Shown piece by piece: positions 1-9,769 of a stretch of 64,000 nucleotides of DNA (position 1 is its first letter; every line of letters begins with the position of its first letter). Location: positions 4,464,001 through 4,528,000 of the forward strand of contig CM074759.1 in NCBI GenBank assembly GCA_037355855.1, written 5' to 3'. The notes beneath the pieces were generated by a model, which saw only the letters and a program-made list of their open reading frames with translations, searched no databases and was not told the DNA's origin. This DNA comes from Pseudo-nitzschia pungens. Its lineage: Eukaryota > Bacillariophyta > Bacillariophyceae > Bacillariales > Bacillariaceae. The translations under genes were made by a program, and so were the position numbers.

Positions 1-2
1 GC

Positions 3-365
3 TCTGATTCGGACAGTGACACCGACGCTGAATCCGAAAAAGAAGAACATGGAGATCAAGCAGAGATCAGCAACACCAACAAGAGGAAATACAACAATCC
101 CTGCAGGATCCCAGGTCATGACCACGATTGGTCCAAATGCCCAAAGAATAAATATTCCAAAAAGAGCAAAAGCAGCAACAACAGCACTGCTACGGCTCCT
201 AGCAATGAAAATGGAAGCAACGAACCTGGAAGCAACGCAACTGGAAGCACTGCTTTGAATGAATCTTTCAACGCCCACATCAGACAAGCAATCCAAGCCT
301 ATTGCATGGAACATGGAGGCCGCGTCGCAGGACACCTTGATGGCAGTCTCCAATGGCAACCATAG
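3..365 (+). pseudogene. C-terminal part of an LTR-retrotransposon Gag (Copia/CoDi-like)
   Basis: An open frame enters from the left edge (first full codon at 3) and ends at TAG 363-365, about 120 residues. It is acidic at first (SDSDSDTDAESEKEEHGD), then has CRIPGHDHDWSKCPKN, a CxxxGHxHxWxxC knuckle-like motif of the kind placed near the Gag C-terminus of diatom Copia-type (CoDi) elements. The tail is Ser/Asn-rich, followed by a short segment with conserved-looking aromatic and cysteine residues. The N-terminus is outside the window. Downstream frames are broken, so this is a remnant. The Copia assignment rests on the knuckle alone; a Ty3 origin is possible. Confidence 0.55.
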
Positions 366-785
366 CCACTCGAACAAAAAACAATATAAGGATCACAGCA
401 TCCAGCACCGTGCCTTCAGCTCCCCTGGAACTGGATGCCAGCTCAGCCCTGCTGACTGGGAAGACGCATGGAGGGAACTCCCCAAAAGAGAGGAAAGAAC
501 CTACAGAGATGAGCCCTGTTGCAAACAATATGTTCGAACTAAATTGAAGCGCTCAGTCCGATCCACAGTGACGGCAACGACAATCAACCAAATAAATAAA
601 ACAAAAGATTCAAAAATGGCAAATACAAAGAACAGCAAAGGTTCGGACGCGAACTAATTGCAAGGGTACAGACGCTAAAGCCATGAATCAATCGAATCAA
701 ATCGAATCAAATCGAATCATATAGTATCGATATCGATAAGGGTACAGACGCCAAACAAAATAATTGATCGACCATCGATAGGGTG
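366..785 (+). other. Degenerate sequence after the Gag remnant, with simple repeats
   Basis: Short open stretches occur in two frames (353-547 in -1 relative to Gag; 259-657 in a third frame), but no protease, integrase or RT motif could be recognised. The 5-bp-rich repeat AATCGAATCA occupies about 688-719. The 14-mer AAGGGTACAGACGC occurs twice (662-675 and 737-750), bracketing this repeat like a duplicated target site. It is probably decayed pol or untranslated sequence of the same LTR element. Confidence 0.35.
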
Positions 786-950
786 CAGCAGCAGCAACAA
801 CAAGGCCAACCTTGTTCCGGACAAACAAACAGTCCACAGGGAGCTCCAGATAATCAACAAGAGCAATCCCACAAAAATTATAATCTACACCCACAGAGGT
901 GCTCTGGAGTTACGAAAATTCAAACCTCCAGTATACTGCTGCAAATACAC
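786..950 (-). repeat. Fossil fragment of the LINE 5'UTR
   Basis: Read by eye, this stretch aligns with the 5'UTRs of the LINEs further right (44100-44260 and 53790-53960). It has the same order of blocks: CAGCAGCAACAACA, then CCAACNTTGTTCTGGAC, then the CCCACAGAGGTGCTCTGGAG block, then a TGCAAAT block. Divergence is clearly higher than among the other copies, so it is an older insertion or capture. It is in the same orientation as LINE-a, -b and -c, that is LINE sense on the minus strand. Confidence 0.6.
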
Positions 951-1503
951 CCAAAAGAAAAGACCGAACAAAGTATATGGCAACAAAAAAATTACAATTA
1001 CAACAGCTATTCAAACCAAAACTCACAATGCGTCCCCTCTCTGCTTGAACACATACACTCGCAGATACCGCAAGCAACGCATCCAACACTCGGCTTTTCA
1101 CCTACCTAAACTCCTAATAACAGGAGGTGTTTTTATGCCTACAAAGAGCAACTGATTTCGACAAAGATCAATCATTTCAACCGACTTCATCAAACTCAGC
1201 TCCACTACCCCGGGAGGTACATCACAGTTGGGGGAGGAAAAGAATTTTCTTCGACTCTTTTTCTATTTTTACCATGTCTTTACGACCCTTCTCAAGAACA
1301 AGAAACAAATCTTTGATTCCTTCGGTATCACCAAGAACGTTCTTCAATCTACATTACCATATATCTTCTGAAATATCTCAAAGGGCATATATCATCTTCA
1401 ACCGGTTCTCCGAACAAGCATATCTCCTTTCCATCGATACTACTCAACTCCGAACCTATACTATTGAACCACATGCAAACTTCACCTAATCATTGGGGAA
1501 CTA
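951..1503. other. Region without a recognisable gene
   Basis: A 120-codon open frame (1127-1489, +) has no recognisable motif and a composition no different from its surroundings. It may be the decayed 3' part of the LTR element that begins at the window edge. Confidence 0.3.
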
Positions 1504-1924
1504 TGTGACGGGCTGGCGTAGGCATCCCTACGAGAGACTCTAAATGACTATTGAATCCCGCATGTACTCCAATATGTATGGTATTCATGTATGTATATTC
1601 AGTATGTACACACATACAACGGACACTGTCAAATATCAAGATAAACAAAGATTCCCATGACTCACCAATTATTGATATTATGCCCGACGAACAATAATAT
1701 CATTGTTCGATCATTCATTCCATACTCAAGGAATCATTCCCATCTCGTAAAGTATTCAACCATTCTCTTTTATAACACAATTTATTAACCTTTCATCTTT
1801 AAAATACTCCTATCGTGTATTTCTACTCTAGACCGTAACATGAACATACATACATGAATACCACATATATTGGAATACATTTGGGATTCCATAATCATTT
1901 AGAGACTTTTGTAGGATTGTAACA
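1504..1924. repeat. ~420-bp element with ~90-bp imperfect inverted termini
   Basis: The left arm 1504-1595 (starts TGTGACGG) and the reverse complement of about 1847-1924 (starts TGTTACAATCC) align over most of their length. The best block is 1562-1595 against 1847-1880 in inverted orientation, with 3 mismatches in 34 positions. The ~250-bp centre (1596-1846) does not match itself. Two readings fit: a foldback/MITE-like element, or two LTR 5' ends from the same family placed head to head. No clear target duplication was found. Confidence 0.5.
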
Positions 1925-2765
1925 TTAACATGTTACACATTGGTCTGTTATACATTTAATTTTCATTCAATTAAAAGCTTCCAGCACTTGGAACCAAAAT
2001 CTGGACCAGTCATCCATCAAAATTACTTACTGCACTTTCCATCCATCTAGACTGAAAATCAGCAACATATTCAGAATCCTTGTAAGAATTTGGGCTGTGG
2101 TGGATACAACATTCAGCATGGTATTTTCTCACAAATTTGGATGAAGTTGTTGTTCAAACTGGAGTTTACTACTTCTTAATAGCTACTACTAGTAGTTTTC
2201 TTTGCAGTGAAAGAGGGAAAAAAATGAGGTTGGTGTTGGAACAGTGACGAGTGTCAGGAATGGCCCGCAACCACAAATGGGACCGGAGAACCAATGGACC
2301 AAATGGGAATGGATGACCCAATGGCATCAGCCAAACCAATGTAAATGATTGGATGGTGAAGACATGGCATTGGCAGGAGGATATATTGACCAACGAGCAT
2401 GCCGAATTGAAACACACCGTAGAATGTGCCATAGTATCAGACCCAGCAGCAGCAACACAGCAGTCTACTACTAGCTGTGTTATAAGTGGTGTAACATGAG
2501 TCGAGATGTGGAGGTTTGCACCCAGACACTCTTGTTATTTATTTATTTATTTATTTAATTTGTATCCAGTCAACAGGATTATTGTTTCTAGTATTCTTTC
2601 AGACTATTTTAGGTTTCCTACGGTACGGTAATTTACTACTGAGTTCTTCGGCTGGGGGAAATTTTTGGTATTTCAACCACACACACATGGAATATGGAGT
2701 GATTTTTTTTAGCGGTAGTTCTACAACGAACACGGACGACTGACAAACTCCATATCGCACCCCTC
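1925..2765. other. Intergenic region; (TTTA)n microsatellite
   Basis: No supported coding sequence. A run of TTTA repeats lies at about 2529-2560 and a CAGCAGCAGCAA run at about 2444-2456. Short open frames on both strands (2169-2432 and 2516-2743) lack motifs. Confidence 0.4.
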
Positions 2766-3362
2766 CTTTTTAGGACCCCTGCCTGCCCGTACCGTACCGG
2801 TATGTACCGTAACGTACGGTTATCTTACATACTACGTATTACGAAGTAAGATCTTACTTCGTACTAGCCTAAAAAATTGCGCACGTCGCGCATAACCTAT
2901 GTCATCTCCTCTCCTCTCCATTCATCGTCAGCATCCTTATTATATCGTAACTTACCGGAGACGGAGAGTTGTCAACAGGTACCGTAATCTTACGTAAGTT
3001 AACTTACCGGTAAGTTACTGACAAGTCGTACGAGTTGTCCGAGATGATGGTTTGGGTAACTTTCATTACCGCACGTACGTACATGGTACGGTACAGTGAT
3101 GGACAACGTACGGGTAACTACGAGTAAGATTACCGTACCGTACTACCACGATTCCAGTACGGTATGTGAATTCTTACGATACTACTACAGGTAGGCAGAA
3201 TGTACCGTACGAGTTCGTACCGTACGTACGGTAACTTACCTGGTACACATCATCATTCATACCGTATTGCTGCTATCGAAAATCCCTCGGCGAGTATTGA
3301 CGTACCGTACCGTACGTACGTTAAGTTACCGTAACCTTACCGGGTAATTACGGTACGTATCG
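2766..3362. promoter_or_regulatory. GTAC/TACCG-rich upstream region of the NUMOD3 gene
   Basis: Dense overlapping copies of TACCGTAC, GTACGGTA, TTACCGG and TAAGTTAC occur in both orientations. It contains a perfect 24-bp palindrome at 2840-2863 (arm TACGAAGTAAGA followed by its reverse complement). It also has TTGCGCACGTCGCGCA (2875-2892), an inverted repeat TGCGC...GCGCA. A similar GTAC-rich stretch lies upstream of the other host gene (7310-7751), so both host promoters face this kind of DNA. A regulatory role is inferred; it could equally be a dispersed intergenic repeat. Confidence 0.4.
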
Positions 3363-3365
3363 TTG

Positions 3366-3547
3366 GAAACGCGGAACGCGGAACGCGGAACGACGATGCG
3401 ATACATCCATCAAAATCCATTCATCCTCGCGGGTCGAACGAACCAAGGGTTATTCTGAGCAGGAGCGAACGGTGTTGGCGTGAAGCCGGGTGGAATTGAA
3501 ATCGAAATCGAAATCGAAATCGAAATCGAAATCGAAATCGAAATAAT
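3366..3547. repeat. Two short tandem repeats 5' of the NUMOD3 gene
   Basis: ACGCGGA-type repeats lie at 3366-3393, and an uninterrupted (GAAATC)n array at about 3497-3543. The same GAAATC hexamer recurs inside the gene at about 5385-5408, where it encodes Lys/Ser. Confidence 0.7.
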
Positions 3548-3722
3548 CGAAAGCAAGACCCTCACGGTAATTTAACCCACCGTACATGCAATATAGCATC
3601 GCCGGAACAAGCTTCGAGGGCGTGGCGTGGAACGAAGCGGACGCAGTCGGACGCACCAGCCAGAGCTTCGGACGACGCTTCCGTGGGGTGGTCTTATTAT
3701 TTTTTGGCCGTAACGAAACGAG

Positions 3723-4204
3723 TTGCGCTGTCGTTGTCGTTGGCTGCTCCGACACACAATGAGAAGAGGTCGATGCCGTGAAAGGTTGCGGATGATGACG
3801 ACAACGACGACGACGACGACGATGATGATGATGATGATGACGATCGTGTCGATCGGTTTGCTTTTGCTCCCGCCGATCTGCAACCTGGTGAATCTCCTCG
3901 ATTGTGGTTTGCCGGGCGCTCGGTGCGTCGATGCGTTTTTTGTGCCTTTCCAGCAGAACCGCATCGCAGCACGGCGTCCGAGAAACAATAATCGGCACGC
4001 GACAACGATAATCCGTACTACCCACAACGAAGCCAGCGTTTCTCGGTGGAGCGAAGGAATTCGTTATTCGTATTCGTCATTGTTCGACGACCGGTGGTGT
4101 TCCAACAAACATTTACATTTCTCGCCGCGAGACACGAGACTCTTCGAAAGTGTTTTGAGAGACACGGGGGATGTTGTTGTCACCGCGAACAACAACAGCA
4201 ACAA

Positions 4205-4239
<35 letters not shown>

Positions 4240-5903
4240 GCGCACGAGACGAACCCTCGACGAGAGACCGAACCGCGCACGATGTCGCATCGAATGAGGG
4301 TGCATCATCATCCGCGTCTTCTGCCCTTTCCGCTCAACGGAAATCGTCACCCACCGCTTCCCGAATCGAAGTGCGGATGCCGAATGCCGAACCATCATTG
4401 TCATCGTCGTCATCATCATCATCATCATCATCAACATCATCGAGAGAAGACGGAACGACCGCGATGACCGCGGACGTCAAGAATGCATTGCTGGGAAAGA
4501 TGAAAAAAAAGAGCGCCGGGAACGACAACGACAACGACACCGCTTCTTCTTCCGCCGCCGATGTGCCCCGACCAACCGCCAACGGGGGTTACTCCCACAC
4601 GACGGCGAGCCGCGCGAAAATCTCGGCCGCCAACAAGGGAAAAACACCGTGGAACAAGGGGAAGGCCAGATCGCCGGAGGTGAGGGCGCGGATCGCCGCC
4701 GGTGTGCGGGCGAGGAATCGCGAGGTCTTTCTGCAAAAGCTGGAGGACATGGGGATCACCGAGGAGGAATACGAGGCCAAGAAGAAGGAAGACCGGCGCA
4801 AAAAAGAGGCGGAGCGACGGTCTCGCCGAACCGCCAACGGGGGGTACCGACCCACGGAGGAAACCAAGAAAAAAATATCCCGGATTCTCAGGGAGAAGCA
4901 CGCCAAGGGAGAGGTCAAGCAGCGGACGAAACCGGATCCGAACAAGGTGCGGAGAGGGTTTACGCATTCGGAAGAAACCCGCAGAAAGATTTCGGAATCC
5001 CTCAAGAAACGATGGCAAAACGACGAGAAATTCCAGGAAAAGATGAAGGAATCGTTCACGAATCGCGAGGATGTTCGCAGGAAAATATCCGAGTCGCTGA
5101 AGAAGAAGTGGCAAGATCCCGAATTCCGAAGCGGGATGATGGACAAGATTTCCAAGCGCAAATCGGGAAAGGACGCCATGAGTTACGACAAGGATCATCG
5201 AAAGAAGATATCCGAAGCGATGAAACGAAAGTGGCAAGAGTCCACCTACAGAGAAAAGACCTTGACATCCATCAAAAAGTCTGCCGAAACCCGCAAAGTG
5301 TCAAACCCCAAGAGAAAACCGAAAGTGTCATCGCGGTCAAAATCATTGGCGTCGGCATCGGAGTCGGCATCGGCATCGGTAGCAAAATCGAAATCGAAAT
5401 CGAAATCTCCCGGAATCGAAGAAGTGAAACCGATGACAGCGGGCGATATTCCCAAGCGAAAAACGAAGAAAAAGCGGACGGTCCGGAAGAGAGCAACCGC
5501 GAAGAAAGCTATCAACGTCGATACAATCGCTGGTACCGGTGGAACCGACGAGGTAACGACCGTCACAGCCGTTAGGAAGCCAAAAACACAACCAGACAAG
5601 GTCAAGGGAGTGACGTCATCTACAAAAACTTCCGGCGTTTCCGGTGTTGTCGATGCCAATGGACCTGCACCAACGAAGGAAAAGAAGAAAAAGAAGAAAG
5701 AAAAGGACGGCAGCGTCACACGTCTTCGGGAGGAGCGAAGAGATCTTTTCGACCTGTTATACGGCGATGAAGATGAAATGAATGATGACGAGGACGGGAA
5801 TGTTGGTAAATTATTAGCGGATTCTTCAACGGACAGGGTTGACATTCTGTTTGGCGACGAAGATTTGGATGCATTCGATCCATATGGGTTAGACGACTAC
5901 TGA
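3723..5903 (+). CDS. Predicted plastid-targeted protein with NUMOD3-type DNA-binding repeats
   Basis: A 726-codon single-exon frame. Residues about 35-70 form a signal sequence (MTIVSIGLLLLPPI core) followed by ARCVDAFFVPFQ. VDA|FF resembles the ASAF motif that sends diatom proteins through the ER into the complex plastid. The real start may be Met24 (3792), just before the hydrophobic run. Residues ~160-290 are low-complexity (polyAsn from CAA/AAC repeats, polySer). From ~285 there are repeated basic helices: KISAANKGKTPWNKGK (~295-312), TEETKKKISRILREKH (~377), SEETRRKISESLKKRW (~417), REDVRRKISESLKKKW (~448) and KDHRKKISEAMKRKW (~490). These match NUMOD3, a small DNA-binding module known from homing endonucleases and some organelle proteins. 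There is no nuclease domain. A Lys/Ser-rich stretch and an acidic tail (FGDEDLDAFDPYG) follow. A nucleoid-binding role is inferred. Confidence 0.7.
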
Positions 5904-6297
5904 AAGAGGCCAACCAAAAACGTCACACGTCTCGAGTGTAGAACAAGCTGCTTAGTGAAAATGCTCATTCGTACAATACAAAATAATAATAATAATGATA
6001 ATAATGATAATAATAATAAGTAATCCGAAGAGACTCGGGATCAGTGATGAGACATTACATTTTGCCTTTCGAATAATGAATTCCAAAAATTTTGTCACGA
6101 GTCTGTGCCAATGCGAGTTAAATAAAGTATTTCATTCTTCCGGTTGTGCTTGGTACGTATTCAAAATACTTCGGCGAACGTCCCTAAAAATTTCGGATCT
6201 TACGAAATCAATCCCAGGAAAGAGGATGCAGTTCGAGCCTTCCCCTCTCTGCAACACGCTTGTTGATACGGGAGCGAAAAGCAAAGTCATTATCGAT
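5904..6297. other. Spacer between convergent genes; AAT/ATG microsatellite
   Basis: The 394-bp spacer separates the stop codons of the NUMOD3 gene and the ZMAT2 gene. It holds an imperfect (AAT)n array at about 5983-6019. Both 3'UTRs and polyadenylation sites must lie here and may overlap. No gene was found. Confidence 0.5.
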
Positions 6298-7272
6298 TTA
6301 TCGATTTTTGTTGCCGCCGCCAAATCCCGAGAATCCCATCATCGCAGCAATGTTTGGATCTATGCCATCATCGGTCTGTTCCGTTGAAGCGGATGCAACT
6401 AATTGTTTTTGTTTCTCTGATTGGTCCGATTGATGATCCAGTGTGTCGGTTCGCGCATTCTGTTGTTGATCCTTTTTCCGTCTCTTTCGTTCTTTTCTCT
6501 CCCGTTTTCTCTCCTCCTTCTTCCTTCTTAATTCTTCGTCTCTGGCCTTGACTAGCTCATCAAAATCTTTTTCCTCTTCCCTCAAATGGTCCAGTGCTGC
6601 ATTTTTTGGTGTTCGTTCCTTTGCCTTGACCAAGGCTTCTAACCTGGAGACAACTTGATCCTTGGTGGATCGTTCTACTCTCATGGAGTATCCCAAGTTC
6701 CGTTGATGCTTGCGTCCATTGATGTGATCTAGGTACGCCAAGGAGTCTTTTAGAAAACAGTCACAGACCTTGCAATGCCATCCAATCCCCGCTTTGGTGA
6801 CTGCCGAACCTATGTCCACCAATCCTCCCCCATCGATTTCTTTCGACCTGGTCGTTGCCGCTGCCTCTGGATTCACAATCTCGACGGAGCCGATCTTCGC
6901 ATCCAGACTCTCGATCCTGTTCGTTCGTGCCTTGAGGAATGCTCGTTTCGATGATTGCGGCCCGATCGCACCATCGGCTGCCGGTATGAATTCCTCTTGC
7001 TGCTGCTGTGAACTTCCATCGTGTGATTCAATGTGTTCGTTGGTGGCTTCCGTCGCAGTCGCAGTCGCAGTCCCACGCACTACGCCTTGCGGGAGTTTGC
7101 GCTTCTCGTCACGATTACTACACGTACTATTGCCATTATTATTTCCATGCGCGGAGGCGTTCGCTCTCTCGAGTGCTCGCTTCTCGTATGCTGCTACGTC
7201 CCATGTTCGGCGAGATACATTTGCGACTTGTTTGTAGTTCAAGTTGGTGGACATTGCGGCTCCACAATCCAC
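6298..7272 (-). CDS. ZMAT2: ZMAT2/Snu23-type U4/U6.U5 tri-snRNP zinc-finger protein
   Basis: The 324-aa product carries the family's three signatures in order. The N-terminal block is VSRRTWDVAAYEKRALER (~19-36). A matrin-type C2H2 zinc finger follows, GWHCKVCDCFLKDSLAYLDH then NGRKHQRNLGYSMRVERST (~160-205). The C-terminus is MMGFSGFGGGNKNR. In yeast and humans this protein (Snu23/ZMAT2) is part of the spliceosomal B complex and helps position the 5' splice site before activation, in the nucleus. Residues 37-155 are a diatom-specific, low-complexity insertion (Gln, Asn, Ala-Thr repeats). A Lys/Arg/Glu coiled-coil-like segment covers ~225-270. Met7 (MSTNLNYKQV) is an alternative start. There are no introns or breaks. 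Identification is firm. Confidence 0.93.
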   Translation of the reverse strand: MDCGAAMSTNLNYKQVANVSRRTWDVAAYEKRALERANASAHGNNNGNSTCSNRDEKRKLPQGVVRGTATATATEATNEHIESHDGSSQQQQEEFIPAADGAIGPQSSKRAFLKARTNRIESLDAKIGSVEIVNPEAAATTRSKEIDGGGLVDIGSAVTKAGIGWHCKVCDCFLKDSLAYLDHINGRKHQRNLGYSMRVERSTKDQVVSRLEALVKAKERTPKNAALDHLREEEKDFDELVKARDEELRRKKEERKRERKERKRRKKDQQQNARTDTLDHQSDQSEKQKQLVASASTEQTDDGIDPNIAAMMGFSGFGGGNKNR

Positions 7273-7309
7273 AATCGATCGATTGGCTCGACGGCTGCTT
7301 TCGGGTGTA

Positions 7310-7751
7310 CAATATACCGGTGCGGGTGGATACGAAGCAAGTTACGAAGTAAGGTTACGGTACTACGGTACAATCAATCTGTGTCGACGAGACGTAAGTT
7401 ACGGTAAGTTAATCTTACTCGTTCTCGTAATCGTACAGTATTTGTAAGACTCCGGGTAATTATTGAATAAGGCTACCGTACTACAGAATTCCTACCGGTA
7501 TCAGGAGCGGTCGGAAATAGAAAAACGCGCGCACTTCGCGACAGGTTAAGTTTTTTCAAAATGATACGTATGTACTTTCCGTACATATCCTGCATATATC
7601 AACGTGTGATCTACGTATTAATCCGTAGAATGTGATAAGTAACGTTCATGAAAAAGGGGGATCCAGGAAACTACAAATAGTTTTTAATTACGTACCTAAT
7701 AAAATTGCTTACGTACCGGTACGTAATGAGTGATTCCCGAAACCATATTTC
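7310..7751. promoter_or_regulatory. GTAC-rich upstream region of the ZMAT2 gene
   Basis: It repeats the words of 2766-3362: TTACGAAGTAAG (about 7340), GGTTACGGTACTACGGTAC (7354-7372), TAAGTTACGGTAAGTTA and, further out, TTACGTACCGGTACGTAA (7710-7727), which is a perfect palindrome. GCGCACTTCGCG (about 7531) parallels the GCGC inverted repeat upstream of the other gene. The Ty3-1 5' LTR begins at its outer edge. Function is inferred. Confidence 0.4.
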
Positions 7752-7990
7752 CACAGACACTCCATTCATGACTCACTGATTCATTCACGAGTATCAGTCA
7801 TTATTCAATCGTACGAATTGATCATCCTTCTCCTTGAAGTTCTGATACAATTCCGACCGTTAGACGAAGTCAGTCTTCTTAAGTATTTTCACGAATAGAT
7901 AAATTCATCGAACCTACAAGTTTCTCAATTGAGTCCTTTTGGTTCTAAAACTCAATAGCACACAATTTTACAATCAGCGTAGTTCATATT
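7752..7990 (+). repeat. Ty3-1 5' LTR
   Basis: It aligns end to end with 56098-56336, from CACAGACACTC to GTTCATATT, with about three substitutions. The terminal dinucleotides are not a clean TG...CA, so the true ends may lie a few bases inside. The sequence following it (GAATTCAATTGCAG) was not matched to a tRNA primer. Confidence 0.85.
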
Positions 7991-8078
7991 GAATTCAATT
8001 GCAGTATTGCTGAAAATTTTTTCTCTTTATCGATAAAGTATCAACACCTTCTAAAAACCACTGTAACACCTGATCACC

Positions 8079-9386
8079 ATGGCCGCCATCGCTCAGCTTC
8101 AAGCTACCAAGCAACCGCCCATCCCCTTCAAGCCCGTCATCCCCTACCAGGATTACCCCACCACTCGCCTCGTCCACCGCTTCACCCTCTCTCCACCCCC
8201 CGCCGGAGCACCAGCCCCAGCAACCACCTCCATCCTCAAGAAAAAAGACACCACTTTCTGCCCCGACTCTTCCGACAACGAACGCCTCATTTGCGTCATC
8301 GAAGACTTCATCGACACAGCCAACGCCTCCAACCTCGACCTTCACGATGACATCCTCCACAAGAAAACCCACGACGTTCTCGGTGGTGACCTCAAACACT
8401 CCTGGGACTCCGTCATCACCGGCAACGCCAACCTCAAAGACGCAAACTTCAACGACAACATTTGCACCTTCATCGGCATGTTCCTCCCTTCCAACGCATT
8501 CTTGATCCAACAGGAATACATGCTTCACGCCACGAAACCATTCCACATGGACTGCTTTGCAACAGCAGGTCGTCTCTGTCTCATCAACATCCTCAGCGTC
8601 CACCTCCCCAGATCCAGCGGAAACCGCCTCTTCCCCGACGACACCTCCCTCAAAAACGCATTCTACCGCCTCATGCTCCCCGCCTGGCAACTCAAGTTCA
8701 ACGAAACCGGAAACCAACTCGACAACGTGAACTACGAATTCCAACGCCTTGTTGCTTTCATGGAACAACAACGCCTTCATCACGACGCCAGCCAACAATT
8801 CTGCCAAAATCGTCGCAAATTCAACGGAAACCCCAACAATCGAGCCCAATGCCCCCGCTACAACTCCGCCTCCCCACGCACCCTGTTCCACAACAACAAC
8901 CCCTATCGCCCTAACAACAACAACGCCCCTTGCAACCAGTACACCCAGACCACCTCTCGCCCAAACCCCAACGGGCACTCCAATGGTTACTCCAACGGAC
9001 AACGCACCAATGGCTCCCAAACCATCAATCGCCCCAACTCCCGCCCAAACAACGGACGCAGACCCAACACCCCCAATCGCCCCTATGGACCCCCCAGATA
9101 CAACACCCGCTTCCAACAACGTTGCGCCGCAACCAACAACAACAACCGATCCGACGCCCACCACCTAGACCTTGACTCCGACATGTACTACGACAACTCA
9201 CACCCTGATGAAAACAACTTCGACAACAACCACGAAGACAACTATTATCAGGAATGTGAAAACAACGGCACAGCTCTCACCCAGGAAGAAGAACAAGACA
9301 ATGAAGACAATTACTACCAAGACTACAATGACAAATGCTACCACCAAAACATCTATCATCAAGAACACGACTCAGTTGACTATTGA
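8079..9386 (+). CDS. Ty3-1 Gag
   Basis: A 435-aa frame starting 88 bp after the LTR. The N-terminal half is globular (FIDTANASNLDLHDDILHKK through WQLKFNETGNQ), as expected for a capsid. The C-terminal half is Asn/Pro/Tyr-rich and highly polar (NNNNAPCNQYTQTT, then an acidic EDNYYQDYND tail). No classical CCHC knuckle is visible, so RNA binding would depend on the basic Asn/Arg region. It ends at TGA 9384-9386, followed by CTA and an open protease frame in the same phase, suggesting readthrough to make Gag-Pol. Confidence 0.75.
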   Translation: MAAIAQLQATKQPPIPFKPVIPYQDYPTTRLVHRFTLSPPPAGAPAPATTSILKKKDTTFCPDSSDNERLICVIEDFIDTANASNLDLHDDILHKKTHDVLGGDLKHSWDSVITGNANLKDANFNDNICTFIGMFLPSNAFLIQQEYMLHATKPFHMDCFATAGRLCLINILSVHLPRSSGNRLFPDDTSLKNAFYRLMLPAWQLKFNETGNQLDNVNYEFQRLVAFMEQQRLHHDASQQFCQNRRKFNGNPNNRAQCPRYNSASPRTLFHNNNPYRPNNNNAPCNQYTQTTSRPNPNGHSNGYSNGQRTNGSQTINRPNSRPNNGRRPNTPNRPYGPPRYNTRFQQRCAATNNNNRSDAHHLDLDSDMYYDNSHPDENNFDNNHEDNYYQECENNGTALTQEEEQDNEDNYYQDYNDKCYHQNIYHQEHDSVDY

Positions 9387-9769
9387 CTATCACGCCCCCA
9401 TAACCGCAGTCCATCAGAACCTGTCCCCTTCACCATCGCCCTGTCTCGTACCATCCAAACCAACGTCTCCGACCGTCCATATCTCATCCTATGTGATTCC
9501 AGATCCAAGACCACTTGGTTCAGCCAACATGCCCTTCCCTCCGAAACCACCCCCACTCACACATCCGACATCTCTGGCGTCACCATAGCAGGAGAATTCA
9601 ACTCCAACCAGAAAGTCACCCTTCATCACTTTACCCTACCCAAACTATCCTCCGAAATACACCTGGAACAACTTGAAGCACGCGTCTTTACCGCACCATG
9701 TCGATATGATATCATTCTCGGTCGAGACGCCCTCCGTCACTTCAAAATCATCCTCAACTTCAACTCAAC
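9387..9769 (+). pseudogene. Ty3-1 protease segment of Pol
   Basis: Continues in the Gag frame straight after the UGA. It contains RPYLILCDSRSKTTWF (an aspartic-protease active site with DSR where DSG is usual) and RYDIILGRDAL (the typical retropepsin end motif). Near 9745-9770 the phase shifts to -1 where CAACTTCAACTCAACTTCAAC looks like a small internal duplication; the Gag-phase frame then ends at a TGA near 9890. The DSG change and the frameshift suggest it is inactive. Confidence 0.7.

Noticed and set aside
353..547. Programmed -1 frameshift from the left-edge Gag into a second frame
   Set aside because: The A-AAA-AAC-like run lies after the Gag stop and the second frame has no pol motif.
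1127..1489. Possible 120-aa gene
   Set aside because: No motif, no context, and composition similar to flanking degenerate DNA.
4180..5845. Several antisense and alternate-frame ORFs across the NUMOD3 gene
   Set aside because: Shadows of the 726-codon frame and of its microsatellites; no motif or presequence.
7995..9164. 389-codon minus-strand ORF opposite Ty3-1 gag
   Set aside because: Low-complexity Val/Gly product mirroring the Pro/Asn-rich gag; typical antisense shadow.
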